DNA of 64,000 bases from Chloroflexota bacterium (GCA_028875055.1 JAPPGG010000019.1:1-64000); one strand, 5' to 3'; counted from the stretch's first letter, positions 42,786-52,841 are shown. Numbers and translations: made by a program. The notes: generated from the letters alone by a model not told the origin.

Positions 42786-44081
42786 ATGGTTAGCGATACG
42801 GGTTGGATGAGAAACCGGGAAGGCATGGGAGTCTGGGAACACCGGGGCAAAGTTGCCATTGTGGGCTGGGGCCAGTCCCACATGGACCGCCGCTGGGACG
42901 GGGTGGCGCTGGACAGAAGCTGTGGCGGCTTGACCAGGGAGGCCTGCCTCAAGGCCATCGCGGACGCGGGCCTGTCCCTTGACGACATCGACGGGCTGAT
43001 CACCAGTCCCGAGACCCGAGCCGAACAGACCTGGGCCCCTCGCCCCTATTTTGATCCGCCCTACGACACAGAGGACGGCCTGACCAAGGCGTCGGCGGAG
43101 TGGATACAGCGGGAACTGGGCCTGAAGAACGTCAAGTACTTCAACTCGGACGCGCCCTACATCGGTCCAATGATGGGACTGGCCGCCCAGGCAGTGGGCG
43201 ACGGTCTTTGCGAAACGGCCCTGGTCTGGTATCCCATGGTTAATCTGGAGGGCCGCTACGGGCACAACAATCCGCAAAACAACAACCAGGAGGCCCCCGG
43301 GGCCACTGCATTTACCCTTCCCTGGGGTTACCAGAACGGCGCCATGTTCAACAACCTGGTGGTTTTTCTCCAGTACTGCCAGAAGTACGGCAAAAGCCAC
43401 GATGGGCTGGCCCCTCTCTGCCTGAACCTGCGCAGGAACGGCCTGCTGACTCCCTGGGGATACTATGCGCTGCATGAGCCCTACCAGCTAACCACCGAAG
43501 ACTACCTGAACGGCCGCGTCATCGAGGAACCGCTGGTCATCTACGACTGCGACCGGCCGGTCAATACCTGCGCTGCCTTCATTTTCACCACCGCCGAGAG
43601 GGCGAAGGACCTGAGGCAGAAACCGGTGTACGTTCTGAACCACGCCCAGAACAACGGGCGGGGCCGCAGTACCATGGCAACCCTGGATGAGCACCAGGAA
43701 GCCGTCGCCAGCCTGGCGCGCAAGATGTGGGAGGGTTCCGGCCTGGGTCCAGCCGATGTTGATATCTTCAACCCCTACGACGGCTACCTGACCTTTACCC
43801 AGCAGTTCCTTGAGGGTTTCCAGTGGCATGGCGTGAAATGGGGCGAGGCCCACGACTTCTACGCCGAAGACATCCGAGTGGAGGGTCCTCATCCCTTCCT
43901 GTCCAGCGGCGGAAACAACGGGACAGGCCGCAACCGCGCCGTCCTGTTCTCGGACAGCATTGAGCAGCTTCGGGGCACGGCGGGGGCGCGCCAGGTAACG
44001 GTGCGGGCTGAAACGGCCCTGGCCGGCTGCAACACCCCGGACAGTTGCGGCTTCCTGATGATGAGCAAGAATCCCGACTAG
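42786..44081 (+). CDS. Thiolase-like protein (SCP-x/Ltp2 type), partner of DUF35
   Basis: The 431-residue product has the thiolase fold (KVAIVGWGQSHMDR, ACLKAIADAGLSLDDIDGLI, GDGLCETALVWYPM). At the usual nucleophile position it reads NSDAPYIGPMMGLAAQAV without cysteine, and the C-terminal motif is SGGNNGTGRNRAV instead of CGGGMG. It is therefore more like the retro-aldolases and non-thiolytic members than a true ketothiolase. Its start may be a few codons downstream. With DUF35 it probably handles a CoA ester with a branched or ring-derived side chain; the substrate is unknown. Confidence 0.87.
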   Translation: MVSDTGWMRNREGMGVWEHRGKVAIVGWGQSHMDRRWDGVALDRSCGGLTREACLKAIADAGLSLDDIDGLITSPETRAEQTWAPRPYFDPPYDTEDGLTKASAEWIQRELGLKNVKYFNSDAPYIGPMMGLAAQAVGDGLCETALVWYPMVNLEGRYGHNNPQNNNQEAPGATAFTLPWGYQNGAMFNNLVVFLQYCQKYGKSHDGLAPLCLNLRRNGLLTPWGYYALHEPYQLTTEDYLNGRVIEEPLVIYDCDRPVNTCAAFIFTTAERAKDLRQKPVYVLNHAQNNGRGRSTMATLDEHQEAVASLARKMWEGSGLGPADVDIFNPYDGYLTFTQQFLEGFQWHGVKWGEAHDFYAEDIRVEGPHPFLSSGGNNGTGRNRAVLFSDSIEQLRGTAGARQVTVRAETALAGCNTPDSCGFLMMSKNPD

Positions 44082-44273
44082 GATTTCGAGCCGCAGCCAC
44101 GCAAATAACGGCAAGCCAGAGGTATCCTTTTCGCTTGAGGAGCAGCGCCAGCCATAAGGTCAGAATGGGCTGGGGCCTACGGACGTAGGCCGCAGCTGTT
44201 ACCAAACCCCTTCTGATTTCCCTGAAGATGGGGGATGATTCGCCCTAGTCTCGGGCGAACCCCATTTCGCAGG

Positions 44274-45449
44274 TCATTCTTTTTGCCCGCTAAACCCCAT
44301 AAGCCCGACATTGGGCGCCATCCCTTTTGACTGTGCGAGCACTTTGATGGAGCCATAGTCCTCCGGATCCACCAGGGACGTGATGGCTATCCGGTTCAAC
44401 TCCTTGCGGGCAGCGGACACTTCCTGGCTTTCCAGCTCCGCAAGATATGAAGAGATGCCGAGATTGTCGAGGAACTGACGCTGCTGCACGTAGCCCACGG
44501 TGTCCAGGCCGTGTCGCTCCCCCAGCCGCATCAGGGAGATGAAATCTACCTGGCAGGTGATGTCGCGCTGGCCCGGTGATTCGTACGGTACTGCATCGAC
44601 AATGTGCTTGCCGATGGAATATAGCGTCTCTCCCGAGTTCTGGAGCGTATAGAGTCCTTCTGCCAGGTCGCCGTAGTCGATGGTTATGATGAAACCCCTT
44701 TCCAGCACAGTGGCAATCTGAGCGACCCAGTCCTCCATGGCCAGGTTCACCTCGCCCCGGTAGCCTTCGGGCAGGGACAAGCCCAGGCCGGCCAGCCTCT
44801 CTTCGATTCGAGGCGTGGAGGGCTCATCCAGGACTTCCGCAAGCTCTTCCCCTTCCAGGGTGACGAAGACTTCCCTGATCCTGCCGCCCTGGAAGGCGAA
44901 GCGGTGGACCGGAAAGTTGTCAATCAATTCGTTGCTCAGGATACAACCCTGAACGTTCCGGACCGGCCGCAGTCCCTCTCCCTTTACCAGCCGCACTCCT
45001 GAAGTTGCGGCGGCCCAACCCTTTGGCTGCCAGGCTCCGGATGGCCTGGGCCAGTCGAAGATGTTGTCGGGCGCCTGAGCCCATCCGGGCTGATAATCCA
45101 GGGCGACATATCTCAATGCTTCGGCAAGCCCGGGCGCATTCCGTCGGGTTGTGTTCACGATGGACTGGGCCAGGACGCTGTCGCCCGAGCCGACTTCGAT
45201 GACGTGGAACACGGGCGGCTCTCCCATCAGCGTCCACATCTGTTCCAGCTGGCGTGCGATCAGGGCCCCGAAAACCGGGTGGGTGGTGGGGGAAGTCCCG
45301 AAATGGGAGTCAATCCAGTCCTTCCGACGGAAATAGAAGCCGCCAGTGGGCGAGTACAGGCAGATCTGCATGAACCGGGCGAACGTAATTCGCCCATACT
45401 GCCGAATCAGGCCTCTGATTTCCTGCTCTACGGCTGACGGCAATACCAC
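44274..45449 (-). CDS. MidA/NDUFAF7-family SAM-dependent methyltransferase
   Basis: The 391-residue product (DUF185) begins IRGLIRQYGRITFARFMQIC, followed by YSPTGGFYFRR. It has FHVIEVGSGDSVLAQSI for the SAM-binding loop, GCILSNELIDNFPVHRF and GFIITIDYGDLAEGLY. The mitochondrial homologue methylates an arginine of a complex I subunit; bacterial substrates are unknown. The GTG start lies 27 bases after the GMC oxidoreductase stop, so they are co-transcribed. DITCQVDF in place of DLTAHVDF agrees with the family. Confidence 0.87.
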   Translation of the reverse strand: MVLPSAVEQEIRGLIRQYGRITFARFMQICLYSPTGGFYFRRKDWIDSHFGTSPTTHPVFGALIARQLEQMWTLMGEPPVFHVIEVGSGDSVLAQSIVNTTRRNAPGLAEALRYVALDYQPGWAQAPDNIFDWPRPSGAWQPKGWAAATSGVRLVKGEGLRPVRNVQGCILSNELIDNFPVHRFAFQGGRIREVFVTLEGEELAEVLDEPSTPRIEERLAGLGLSLPEGYRGEVNLAMEDWVAQIATVLERGFIITIDYGDLAEGLYTLQNSGETLYSIGKHIVDAVPYESPGQRDITCQVDFISLMRLGERHGLDTVGYVQQRQFLDNLGISSYLAELESQEVSAARKELNRIAITSLVDPEDYGSIKVLAQSKGMAPNVGLMGFSGQKE

Positions 45450-45476
45450 GCCCTGGATAGCCGGGATTTCCGGTCC

Positions 45477-47060
45477 CTACTTGCCCTGCTTGATGAACTC
45501 CGCGATCCGTTCGCCGATCATCAACACTGTAACGTTTATGTTGGCCCTTACGCACTCGGGCATTATGGAGGCGTCCACCACGCGCAGACCGTCCGCTCCG
45601 TACACCTTTCCGTACTGGTCCACCACGGCCATAGGGTCTGAGCTGGGCCCCATTTTGGCGGTGCAGGAAACGTGGTGGCCCGTGCCCACCCATCGCTTCA
45701 TCCAGCGGTCCAGGGCTTCGTCCGTTTCCAGGTCAGAATCCTCGGGGTAAACCCTCTTCTCGATAATCTCCGCCATGGCCGGATGGTCTTCCAGGTCCAC
45801 AATCATACGAATGCCGTCCCGGTACCGCCGCCGGTCCTCCTCGTGGTCCAGCATGTTGTAGTTGAGGTAGGGATAGTCCCGGTAGTCGGCGGAGCGCAGC
45901 CTTATCTCCCCCTTGGACAGCGCCAGGTTCAAGCCGAGGCTGGCGCCCAGGCCCACCACAGCGCTCATGTCCTCTGCCCCGCTCCGCATGCCGCCCCGGT
46001 TTCGTGACATTCCCGCAGCGGCGTTCAGGTAAACGATCATGTCGTTTTCCAGCGGAGAGCCCTCAGCCGTGTACCTTACCAGCAGTTGAGCGCTGGGCAG
46101 GAAGGGGGTCAGGTCCACCTCGGGCTTCGTGGCCCACAGCATGTTGATCAGCGGATGGTCCGCCAGGTTCTGCCCAACCCCGGGCGAGTCAATGACCGTA
46201 TTTATGCCATGTTCACTCAGGTGGTCGGAAGGGCCGACGCCGGAAAGCATCAGTATTTGCGGCGACCCTATGGCTCCGGCGCTCAGGATGATTTCCCCGC
46301 CCTCGACTTCGAAAGTCTCGTCGCCCGAAACCGCCTCCACTCCCGTCGCTCTGGGGCGGGCGCCGCTGCTGTCGAAGAGAATCCTCTTGACGGTTACGTT
46401 GGGGCGGATGGTCAGGTTCAGGCGGTGCCGGGAAAGGCCCAGGTAGCCGATGGACGTGGACCAGCGTATTCCGTTGGGATTGTTCAGGGTTATGGGGCCC
46501 ACGCCGGTGGTGCCCGGCATGTTGTGGTCTTCGCAGAAGGGGTGCCCGCTGTCCCGCCAGGCGGACATCCAGACCCTGTTCCCCTGCCGCCACTGGTCTT
46601 CGGGGAACCGGTGGCAGATTATGGGCCCGCTGTTGCCGTGGAAGTCCCCGGGGTCGTCCTGGTAGGTGGTGTCGGTCTCCACCATGTTGAAGTAGGGCAC
46701 CAGCTTGCCGAAGTTCCACTCGTCGTTGCCCCAGTCGGCCCAGTTGTCATAGTCCTCGGGAATCCCCCGGATGAAAATCTGGCCGTTGATGGCGCTGGAA
46801 CCGCCGGTCACCTTGCCGCGGGGAATCTCGATCTCGGCCTCGTCGGTAGCCCGGGCCCGGTACTGCCAGTTGTGGTCGCTGTCCCACACGCTCTTGGTGG
46901 ACATATAGCCGTACTTGACCTCTTCAGGGAGGCCGTCAATGTCCGCAAAGTCCTGGCCCGCCTCCAGCAGCAGCACCGAGGTGTTGGGGTCTTCCGAAAG
47001 CCTGGTGGCGACGATGGCTCCCGCGGAGCCTGCGCCGATAACGATATAGTCGTACTTCAC
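45477..47060 (-). CDS. GMC-family FAD-dependent oxidoreductase (choline dehydrogenase-like)
   Basis: The 527-residue product has the Rossmann motif YIVIGAGSAGAIVATRLSED, the GMC signature GKVTGGSSAINGQIFIRG, and the second signature GAIGSPQILMLSGVG. The C-terminal catalytic part includes GTGHHVSCTAKMG and ANINVTVLMIGERIAEFI. It oxidises an alcohol at FAD; the substrate is not choline-specific by sequence. The GTG start lies behind CCAGGAGGCAGCCA. It is first in a two-gene operon with the methyltransferase and divergent from the MFS gene. Confidence 0.92.
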   Translation of the reverse strand: MKYDYIVIGAGSAGAIVATRLSEDPNTSVLLLEAGQDFADIDGLPEEVKYGYMSTKSVWDSDHNWQYRARATDEAEIEIPRGKVTGGSSAINGQIFIRGIPEDYDNWADWGNDEWNFGKLVPYFNMVETDTTYQDDPGDFHGNSGPIICHRFPEDQWRQGNRVWMSAWRDSGHPFCEDHNMPGTTGVGPITLNNPNGIRWSTSIGYLGLSRHRLNLTIRPNVTVKRILFDSSGARPRATGVEAVSGDETFEVEGGEIILSAGAIGSPQILMLSGVGPSDHLSEHGINTVIDSPGVGQNLADHPLINMLWATKPEVDLTPFLPSAQLLVRYTAEGSPLENDMIVYLNAAAGMSRNRGGMRSGAEDMSAVVGLGASLGLNLALSKGEIRLRSADYRDYPYLNYNMLDHEEDRRRYRDGIRMIVDLEDHPAMAEIIEKRVYPEDSDLETDEALDRWMKRWVGTGHHVSCTAKMGPSSDPMAVVDQYGKVYGADGLRVVDASIMPECVRANINVTVLMIGERIAEFIKQGK

Positions 47061-47351
47061 TGGCTGCCTCCTGGTGTGGAGATGTTGACGATTCTTCCAC
47101 CGCTCCTGCGATAGTAGGTTCTGGAACCGAGGCCGTCAATCGCCTGCGGCTTTCTTTCGCAATGCCGCTGTACCGGATTTTCCTTGCCCTGAAGCTTTGC
47201 CCTGCCCGGGCAAGTCCGTGGTAGCTATCGCCTATACGCTGGGCTATACTACACTGGCTACCCAGAACTCCTTGCCAACTGGGCGGTGAGGGCCCGAACG
47301 ATGCCGGTCTGATTCCCTGATTTGAAGGGGAAGAGCCCCGGGACAGTTGGT

Positions 47352-48761
47352 ATGGGGGTGACTCAGGCGCACCTCGGAGGCCCCATCACGCAGAGCAATT
47401 CGGGTTCCCAGTCCCAGCCGCAGGCTTCCGCAGCTTCGGCAAATGGGCCTCCTTCCGGCGCCCCAACTACCGCTGACCCGCAAGCCCCGGAGTCACCCGC
47501 CCAGGACTCAGGCCGGGTGGCGGGTTCTCGGGGGCGGCGTCCCGGTTCGCCCCTGAATTTCCGCAACACCTTCAGTTCCCTGTCCAACCGGAACTTCCGG
47601 ATGCTCTGGTTTGCCATGCTGCTGCTCATGGGCGCCATGCAGATGCAGATGATTGCCCGGGGGTACCTTACCTACGACCTCACAGGCTCTCCGGCGCTGC
47701 TGGGAATTGTCTCCGCCGGCTTCGCCCTGCCCATGCTGATGTTGGCCCTTTTCGGCGGGGCTTTCGCAGACCGGCTGGAGCGGCGCCGGATTGTGCAGTT
47801 GGGGCAGGCCGGGGCCGGGCTCATCGCCATCTTTGTGGCGGTCTCGATTACCACGGACACCGTTACCTGGTACCATCTGTTGGCCGCCTCCATGATGCAG
47901 GGAGCCGTATTTTCGTTCCTGATGCCCGCGCGACAGGCCATGATTCCCCAACTCGTGGGACAGGGTCAGCTGACCAACGCCATGGCTCTGGACGCCATGG
48001 CTATGAGCGCCACTACCCTGCTGGCCCCGGCCGTAGCCGGTTATCTCTACAACGTCATTCAACCCGACGGGGTGTACTGCCTGGTTGCGGCAATGTGCGT
48101 TGGGGCCATCATCCTCACTGGCCTGTTGCCCAAGCTGCCGGAAAGCACCGGTACGGGCCGGGCCGGAGTGCTTAACGACATCCAGGCCGGCCTTGCTTAC
48201 ATCCGCCGCAACTCCCTGGTAATGGCCCTGCTGGTTATCGGCCTGACGTCCACCGTCCTGGCCATGCCCTTCCGCTTCCTGATGCCCATTTTTATCGTGG
48301 ACATTTACGAACTGGGGCCGGAAGCCATGGGCCTGATGACCAGCATGATGGGACTGGGCACCCTGGGGGGTTCCTTCTTTATCGCAGCCCTGGGAAGCTG
48401 GCAGCGGGGCAAGCTGTTGATCTTCAGCTCCTTCATCAGCGGCGCCGCCCTGATGCTGGTGGCTTTGCTTCCCTTCTACCTGGTCGCCCTGTGGCTGATG
48501 GTGCTTCTGGGGCTTGGCGACGCCGGCCGGCGCACCCTGAACCAGTCCCTGCTGATGGAGGTGACCGACGACCAGTACCGGGCCCGGGTTATGAGCCTGT
48601 TCATGATCAATTTCGCGCTGATACCCTTGGGAGTATTGCCGGCCGGGCTGGCGGCGGAATTCCTGGGAGGCCAAATGTCGGTAGGAATCCTGGCCGGCCT
48701 GCTCATCGCCCTGACCGCGGTAATCCTGGTAACCCAGCGGGGGTTGCGGAACTTGAGGTAA
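47352..48761 (+). CDS. MFS transporter (EntS-like, MFS_3)
   Basis: From the ATG at 47352 the product has 469 residues; a TTG at 47322 is also in frame. After a 70-residue Pro/Ser/Ala-rich cytoplasmic tail the transporter starts RNTFSSLSNRNFRMLWFAML and has about twelve membrane helices with FGGAFADRLERRRIVQLGQ as the loop 2-3 motif. This is the layout of drug or siderophore exporters. The long disordered N-terminus is unusual. The aldo-keto reductase gene follows 45 bases later. Confidence 0.87.
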   Translation: MGVTQAHLGGPITQSNSGSQSQPQASAASANGPPSGAPTTADPQAPESPAQDSGRVAGSRGRRPGSPLNFRNTFSSLSNRNFRMLWFAMLLLMGAMQMQMIARGYLTYDLTGSPALLGIVSAGFALPMLMLALFGGAFADRLERRRIVQLGQAGAGLIAIFVAVSITTDTVTWYHLLAASMMQGAVFSFLMPARQAMIPQLVGQGQLTNAMALDAMAMSATTLLAPAVAGYLYNVIQPDGVYCLVAAMCVGAIILTGLLPKLPESTGTGRAGVLNDIQAGLAYIRRNSLVMALLVIGLTSTVLAMPFRFLMPIFIVDIYELGPEAMGLMTSMMGLGTLGGSFFIAALGSWQRGKLLIFSSFISGAALMLVALLPFYLVALWLMVLLGLGDAGRRTLNQSLLMEVTDDQYRARVMSLFMINFALIPLGVLPAGLAAEFLGGQMSVGILAGLLIALTAVILVTQRGLRNLR

Positions 48762-48806
48762 AATTTCTTTCATCATTTAGCCATCAACATCTACCTGGAG
48801 GAGACA

Positions 48807-49619
48807 ATGGAGTACCGGAAGCTTGGCAACCTGGACGTTTCGGCCATAGGCCTGGGGACCTTACGAACTTTTGACGTGACCAACAACGAAGAAATTTCCG
48901 TGCGCCGGCAGATTGTGGACAACTGCCTGCAAAGCGACGTAAACATGATTGACACCGCCGCCTGGTACGGCCATGCAGAGGCTGTGGTGGGTGAAATCAC
49001 CGAGAACCGCCGCGACCAGTTCTATATCGCCACCAAGGTCAGGACCGAGGGAAAAGAGGCCGGAGAGGCGCAAATCGCCCAGTCCTTTGAACACCTCAAG
49101 ACCGATTACATTGACCTTTTTCAGGTCCACAACATGACCGACTGGGAAACCCAGCTGCCTACCCTGGAACGACTGAAGGAGGAGGGGAGGATCGGTATGA
49201 CGGGTGTGTCCGCCATGGTTCCGGATGCCTACCCCACCATTATGGACCTGATGCGCCAGGGTAGAGTGGACGCCGTCCAGATTCCCTACAACGTGCTGAA
49301 CCGGGCCGTGGCGGAGGAACTGCTGCCCTTGGCCGAGGAACTGGGCACCGGCGTCCTGGTGATGGAGCCATTGCAGAAGGGCCGCTACGTCCTGGAATTG
49401 AAGCGCCAGCCCGACCTGACGCCTTTGCGGGACTACGGAATCAATACCTGGGCCCAGGCCCTGCTGGCGTGGGTTATATCCGACCCACGGGTCAGCTCAG
49501 CCATACCTACCACGTCGCGTCCGGAGCGTATACAGGAAAACGCCCAGGCGGCCGACGGCGCCAACCTTCCCCAGTCCTTCCGGGACTACATCCAAAGGGA
49601 AGCGGAGCGGTGCTTGTAG
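48807..49619 (+). CDS. Aldo/keto reductase
   Basis: The 270-residue product has the AKR tetrad in order: Asp49 (MIDTAAWYG), Tyr54, Lys77 (YIATKV) and His108 (FQVHNM). TPLRDYGINTWAQALLAWVI and SSAIPTTSRPERIQENAQA form the NADPH-binding end. It is somewhat shorter than the 300-residue norm and belongs to the general aldehyde/ketone reductase group. CTGGAGGAGACA precedes the ATG. It probably shares a transcript with the MFS transporter. Confidence 0.92.
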   Translation: MEYRKLGNLDVSAIGLGTLRTFDVTNNEEISVRRQIVDNCLQSDVNMIDTAAWYGHAEAVVGEITENRRDQFYIATKVRTEGKEAGEAQIAQSFEHLKTDYIDLFQVHNMTDWETQLPTLERLKEEGRIGMTGVSAMVPDAYPTIMDLMRQGRVDAVQIPYNVLNRAVAEELLPLAEELGTGVLVMEPLQKGRYVLELKRQPDLTPLRDYGINTWAQALLAWVISDPRVSSAIPTTSRPERIQENAQAADGANLPQSFRDYIQREAERCL

Positions 49620-49752
49620 GGGTTGCCCTGGCCGGCGTGACGGAATCTTCGGCCTTCCGGAATTCCGTTCAGGTGGCGCTTGGGACCACTGAGTTATGGG
49701 GAGGTTGCTGAACCGGTCGCTTACCTGAATACTGGCGCTCGACACTTACAGA

Positions 49753-51210
49753 ATGATGTTTAGAGCGAAACGCGTGATTGGCCCCTGGGCCCTGGGCATA
49801 TTGGCGGTCATTTCCCTCACCCTCGCCTGCGTCCCCCAGTTCTCCCCTGGCCAGGCGCCGCCCGACCCTGTGCCTGCCCTGCCCGTCCCCAACATCGAGG
49901 CAACAGTGGAAGCCCTGGTTACCGAACGTGTGCGGGAAGCCCTGGCCGCCATCCCTACCGTTACTCCCGCCCCTACGGCTACACCTGTTCCAACGGCCAC
50001 ACCCCAGGTGGCCCACGACGGGCTGCCCCTGCAATCAGCTCCTCAAGCGGGGCTTGGGTTTCCTCCGGAGGAGGAGGCGCCTCCCGCTTCTGAGCCGGAT
50101 CAATCCCCTGCTCCTCTGGGCCTGGCGGAAATGGTGGACCGGGTCAAGGGAGGAATCGTACGGGTTAACACGCCCGGCGGGGTGGGCAGCGGCATCATCA
50201 TCGGGAAGGTTGACGGGGAGAAGGGGCTGGTCCTGACCAACTATCACGTGGTGGCCGACTCCTACCGCATAGACGTGCTGGTGAACGACAGCAGGACCTT
50301 CCGTGCACGCCTGGTGGGCTTTGACCAGCAGCGGGACCTGGCGGTGCTGGAGATGTGCTGCGCCGACTTCCCCACCCTGGCATTCAGCGGTGGCGCAGAC
50401 ATCAGCGCCGGCAGCGAGGTGATAGCCATCGGGTATGCCCTGGGCCTTACCGGCAATGCTACGGTTACCCGGGGCATTGTGTCGGCTGTGCGTTACCACC
50501 CGGGGATGCGGGCCTGGGTAATTCAGACGGACGCTTCCATCAACCCCGGAAACAGCGGCGGCCCCCTGTTGCTGCCTACCGGCGAGGTTGTGGGCGTAAC
50601 CACCTTTCTCCAGAACCAGGATAACCGGGGCAACCGCACTGCCGGGCTGGGTTTCGCCATTGCCGGACGATCCATCCGGGAGCTGCTGCCCGACATGATG
50701 AAGGGCTACAGAAACGTTGCTCCGAGTTTCGGCAGGGGCGGGGACAATGCGCTGCCCGCGGGGTCGCTCAACTGGCAGACCTACACCAGCCGCAATCACG
50801 GTTACTCGGTGGAAGTCCCCGAGGAGTGGGGGATTGACGACAGCGACCAGGATAGGACCCACTTCGATAGCGCCGACGGTTTCGCCGGGTTTACCGTCGC
50901 CGCCCACCGGCGCACCGGCAACACCGTGGAAGCGTGGGTGGACGACGTCGTTCAGGAACACCGGAAGCTCTATGGCGGGCGGTTCCATATCGTCGAGCGG
51001 GAAACTTACCCGGGAAGCAACGAAGCGCAGGCTGCCCACATAGTTTACCGGGCCAGGATTGCCAATCGCTTCTGCCTGCTAAGGGTTACGGAACTGTTTC
51101 TCCGGACCACCGGAAAGGATCTCGTGGCCTCCTTCCACATTTGCGAACACTCTTACTCCAGGTACTCCGCAGTCCAGCAGGCGGTGCTGTCCAGCATCCA
51201 AGCGCATTGA
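49753..51210 (+). CDS. Trypsin-like lipoprotein protease (HtrA-like, no PDZ)
   Basis: The 485-residue product has a lipoprotein signal ending LTLAC (Cys26) and a Pro/Thr-rich linker. The protease domain has LTNYHVV (His165), RDLAVLEM (Asp195) and NPGNSGGPLLL (Ser268). After residue 340 a separate domain follows (WQTYTSRNHGYSVEVPEEWG, then FAGFTVAAHRR), resembling surface lipoprotein domains rather than PDZ. It is anchored outside the membrane and probably handles misfolded or external protein. It is transcribed alone. Confidence 0.88.
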   Translation: MMFRAKRVIGPWALGILAVISLTLACVPQFSPGQAPPDPVPALPVPNIEATVEALVTERVREALAAIPTVTPAPTATPVPTATPQVAHDGLPLQSAPQAGLGFPPEEEAPPASEPDQSPAPLGLAEMVDRVKGGIVRVNTPGGVGSGIIIGKVDGEKGLVLTNYHVVADSYRIDVLVNDSRTFRARLVGFDQQRDLAVLEMCCADFPTLAFSGGADISAGSEVIAIGYALGLTGNATVTRGIVSAVRYHPGMRAWVIQTDASINPGNSGGPLLLPTGEVVGVTTFLQNQDNRGNRTAGLGFAIAGRSIRELLPDMMKGYRNVAPSFGRGGDNALPAGSLNWQTYTSRNHGYSVEVPEEWGIDDSDQDRTHFDSADGFAGFTVAAHRRTGNTVEAWVDDVVQEHRKLYGGRFHIVERETYPGSNEAQAAHIVYRARIANRFCLLRVTELFLRTTGKDLVASFHICEHSYSRYSAVQQAVLSSIQAH

Positions 51211-51728
51211 ATTCCTGACCAGTGGCATCCTGCACCTTGAGAATTTCCCTGCGGGCCTATACAACAGGACGGCAGGGGCAATTGTTCCCAATGGTGACCC
51301 GGGGCAGGCTTTGCGCAATGAATCTCTCTTAGTTTCGATTCGATGTCCCGATTTTATTCTTGCTCATGGACCGCAGATCTGGCCCGCGAGGACGCTGCGC
51401 GGCCCCTGGGCGCTTCCGTAGCCCTGCTGGAACAAGGTTCGGCGGGGGCCGCCGTCGCTCGGCGCCCGCCCGGGCGGGTCACCGGTCATGGATTATGGAT
51501 TAAAGAGGAATCGAACTCGGGACCTGTCGTCAAGGTGTGGGCCAGTCTCGCGGCAGCCCACGGGATGGAGCCGCATGGCGGTCGGGGTATCTGATTAGGG
51601 TCTGAATAAGTCGCCGTTAGCCCGTAGTTCCCGCATTCGCGGGAACTACGCCAGCTACGGGATTAACGTCTTCACTCCCTATTCTAGCCTTCCCCCGTCA
51701 AGGGAGCAGGGACTCATTCCCAGGTTCC
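51211..51728. other. Intergenic region with a 12-bp perfect hairpin
   Basis: CGTAGTTCCCGC-ATTC-GCGGGAACTACG occupies 51623-51650 and can be drawn on either strand. GGAATCGAACTCGGGACC near 51511 resembles a reversed tRNA T-arm but does not fold into a tRNA. No gene is supported in these 518 bases. Confidence 0.45.
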
Positions 51729-52841
51729 CTAACGGAGGTCGAACCACATCCGCTGCGGCGTGGGCGACTCATCCCAGTACATCAACAGTGTCGGCAGGTC
51801 GGAACTGAATATTCTCCAGCATACGTTCAGCGAGAACTGTCCGCCGGGGAACACTTCACGGGAATTCTCCCCGGGGTGGACTCCGCAGGGGTCTCCGCTG
51901 ATGGTATATCCCAGGGACTCCGCTTCTCCCACCGCCTTGGTGTAGGGCACGAAGAAGGCTGCCTGGTCGCCGACATTCTTCACGCTCAGGGTGAGCATGT
52001 AGAACTGCTTTCCCTCCCCGGGTGGGGGATTGAACTGGTTCTCCTCCCGAATCAGGTCCCACGCGTCGGGGATGATCTCTTCCACGCCGATCTCCCAGGT
52101 GGTGCGAAAGTCCTGTACCCTCCCGACGGAGCCCAGGGGTACGGGGTTTCTCCTGGAGCCGGTTCGGGGCGTGGGCGTGGGCTCCGGGGTTGCGGTAGGT
52201 CTTGGCGTTGCCGTGGGCCGGGGTGTTGCGGTGGGCCCGGGCGTTGCGGTAGGTCTCGGAGTTGCGGTGGGATCCGGGGCTGCAGTTGTCCCCTCCGGCG
52301 ACTCCCCCGGGGAGTCCGGACTGGCTGCGGAGGCCGTGGTTCCTTCCGGGTCTCCGGCTTCGCCTGATGGCTCTGTGCCTGCGGTGGGCTCCGTCCCGTC
52401 CTGCGAGGCTGCGGTTGCGTCGTTCCCGCTGTCTGGGTCTGCGGCTGCGGTCCCGGTGGCTGGTGTTCCTTCGGGTGGGCCTGGAGGAGGGGTCGTTTCA
52501 TCCGTGGCCGTTGCCGGTGCGGCGGGGTTGTCCGGCTCCGTCGGGGTCGTCGCCTCCGTCTCTGTTTCAGGCGTCGGCAGGGCGGCCATTGTCGCCGATA
52601 CGATTGCTGTGACCGTGGCTTCGATATCGGGAGTGTCATCCTGGACGGCGTCGGCAGCCAAGTCCACCTGGGGCGGTTGCTGCTGCGGCGTTGGGCTTGG
52701 TAGCGGGGTTATGGTGGGTATCCCGCCCTGGTTGGGGGGCGGCTCGGTGGGAACCGAGCTTCCGCAGGCGAGGAGGATGGGTACCGTGATCCCAAGGACG
52801 GCTGGCAGGACCAGCTTCCTGAAGTTGAACTGGAAATGCAT
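51729..52841 (-). CDS. Lipoprotein with Thr/Pro-rich repeat stalk and DUF4352-like domain
   Basis: The 370-residue product starts at the ATG at 52841 behind GGAGGGATCAGAAGG; an upstream extension was rejected. The lipobox is PILLAC. Residues about 35-230 are low complexity, with TPRPTATP-type repeats near the end, forming a stalk. The C-terminal 140 residues form an immunoglobulin-like domain (GKQFYMLTLSVKNVGDQAAF) as in DUF4352 proteins, with two cysteines that may pair. It is a surface-exposed lipoprotein of unknown ligand. The stalk repeats make the length likely to vary between strains. Confidence 0.82.
   Translation of the reverse strand: MHFQFNFRKLVLPAVLGITVPILLACGSSVPTEPPPNQGGIPTITPLPSPTPQQQPPQVDLAADAVQDDTPDIEATVTAIVSATMAALPTPETETEATTPTEPDNPAAPATATDETTPPPGPPEGTPATGTAAADPDSGNDATAASQDGTEPTAGTEPSGEAGDPEGTTASAASPDSPGESPEGTTAAPDPTATPRPTATPGPTATPRPTATPRPTATPEPTPTPRTGSRRNPVPLGSVGRVQDFRTTWEIGVEEIIPDAWDLIREENQFNPPPGEGKQFYMLTLSVKNVGDQAAFFVPYTKAVGEAESLGYTISGDPCGVHPGENSREVFPGGQFSLNVCWRIFSSDLPTLLMYWDESPTPQRMWFDLR

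Noticed and set aside
47508-48776. Long antisense ORF opposite the MFS transporter
   Set aside because: The sense strand encodes a clear twelve-helix transporter; the antisense product is Gln/His/Gly-rich without any fold.
51499-51560. tRNA-like segment on the minus strand (GAGTTCGATTCCTC preceded by CCTTGACGACAGG)
   Set aside because: The anticodon loop would lack U33, the T-stem does not pair and no D-arm or acceptor stem can be formed.
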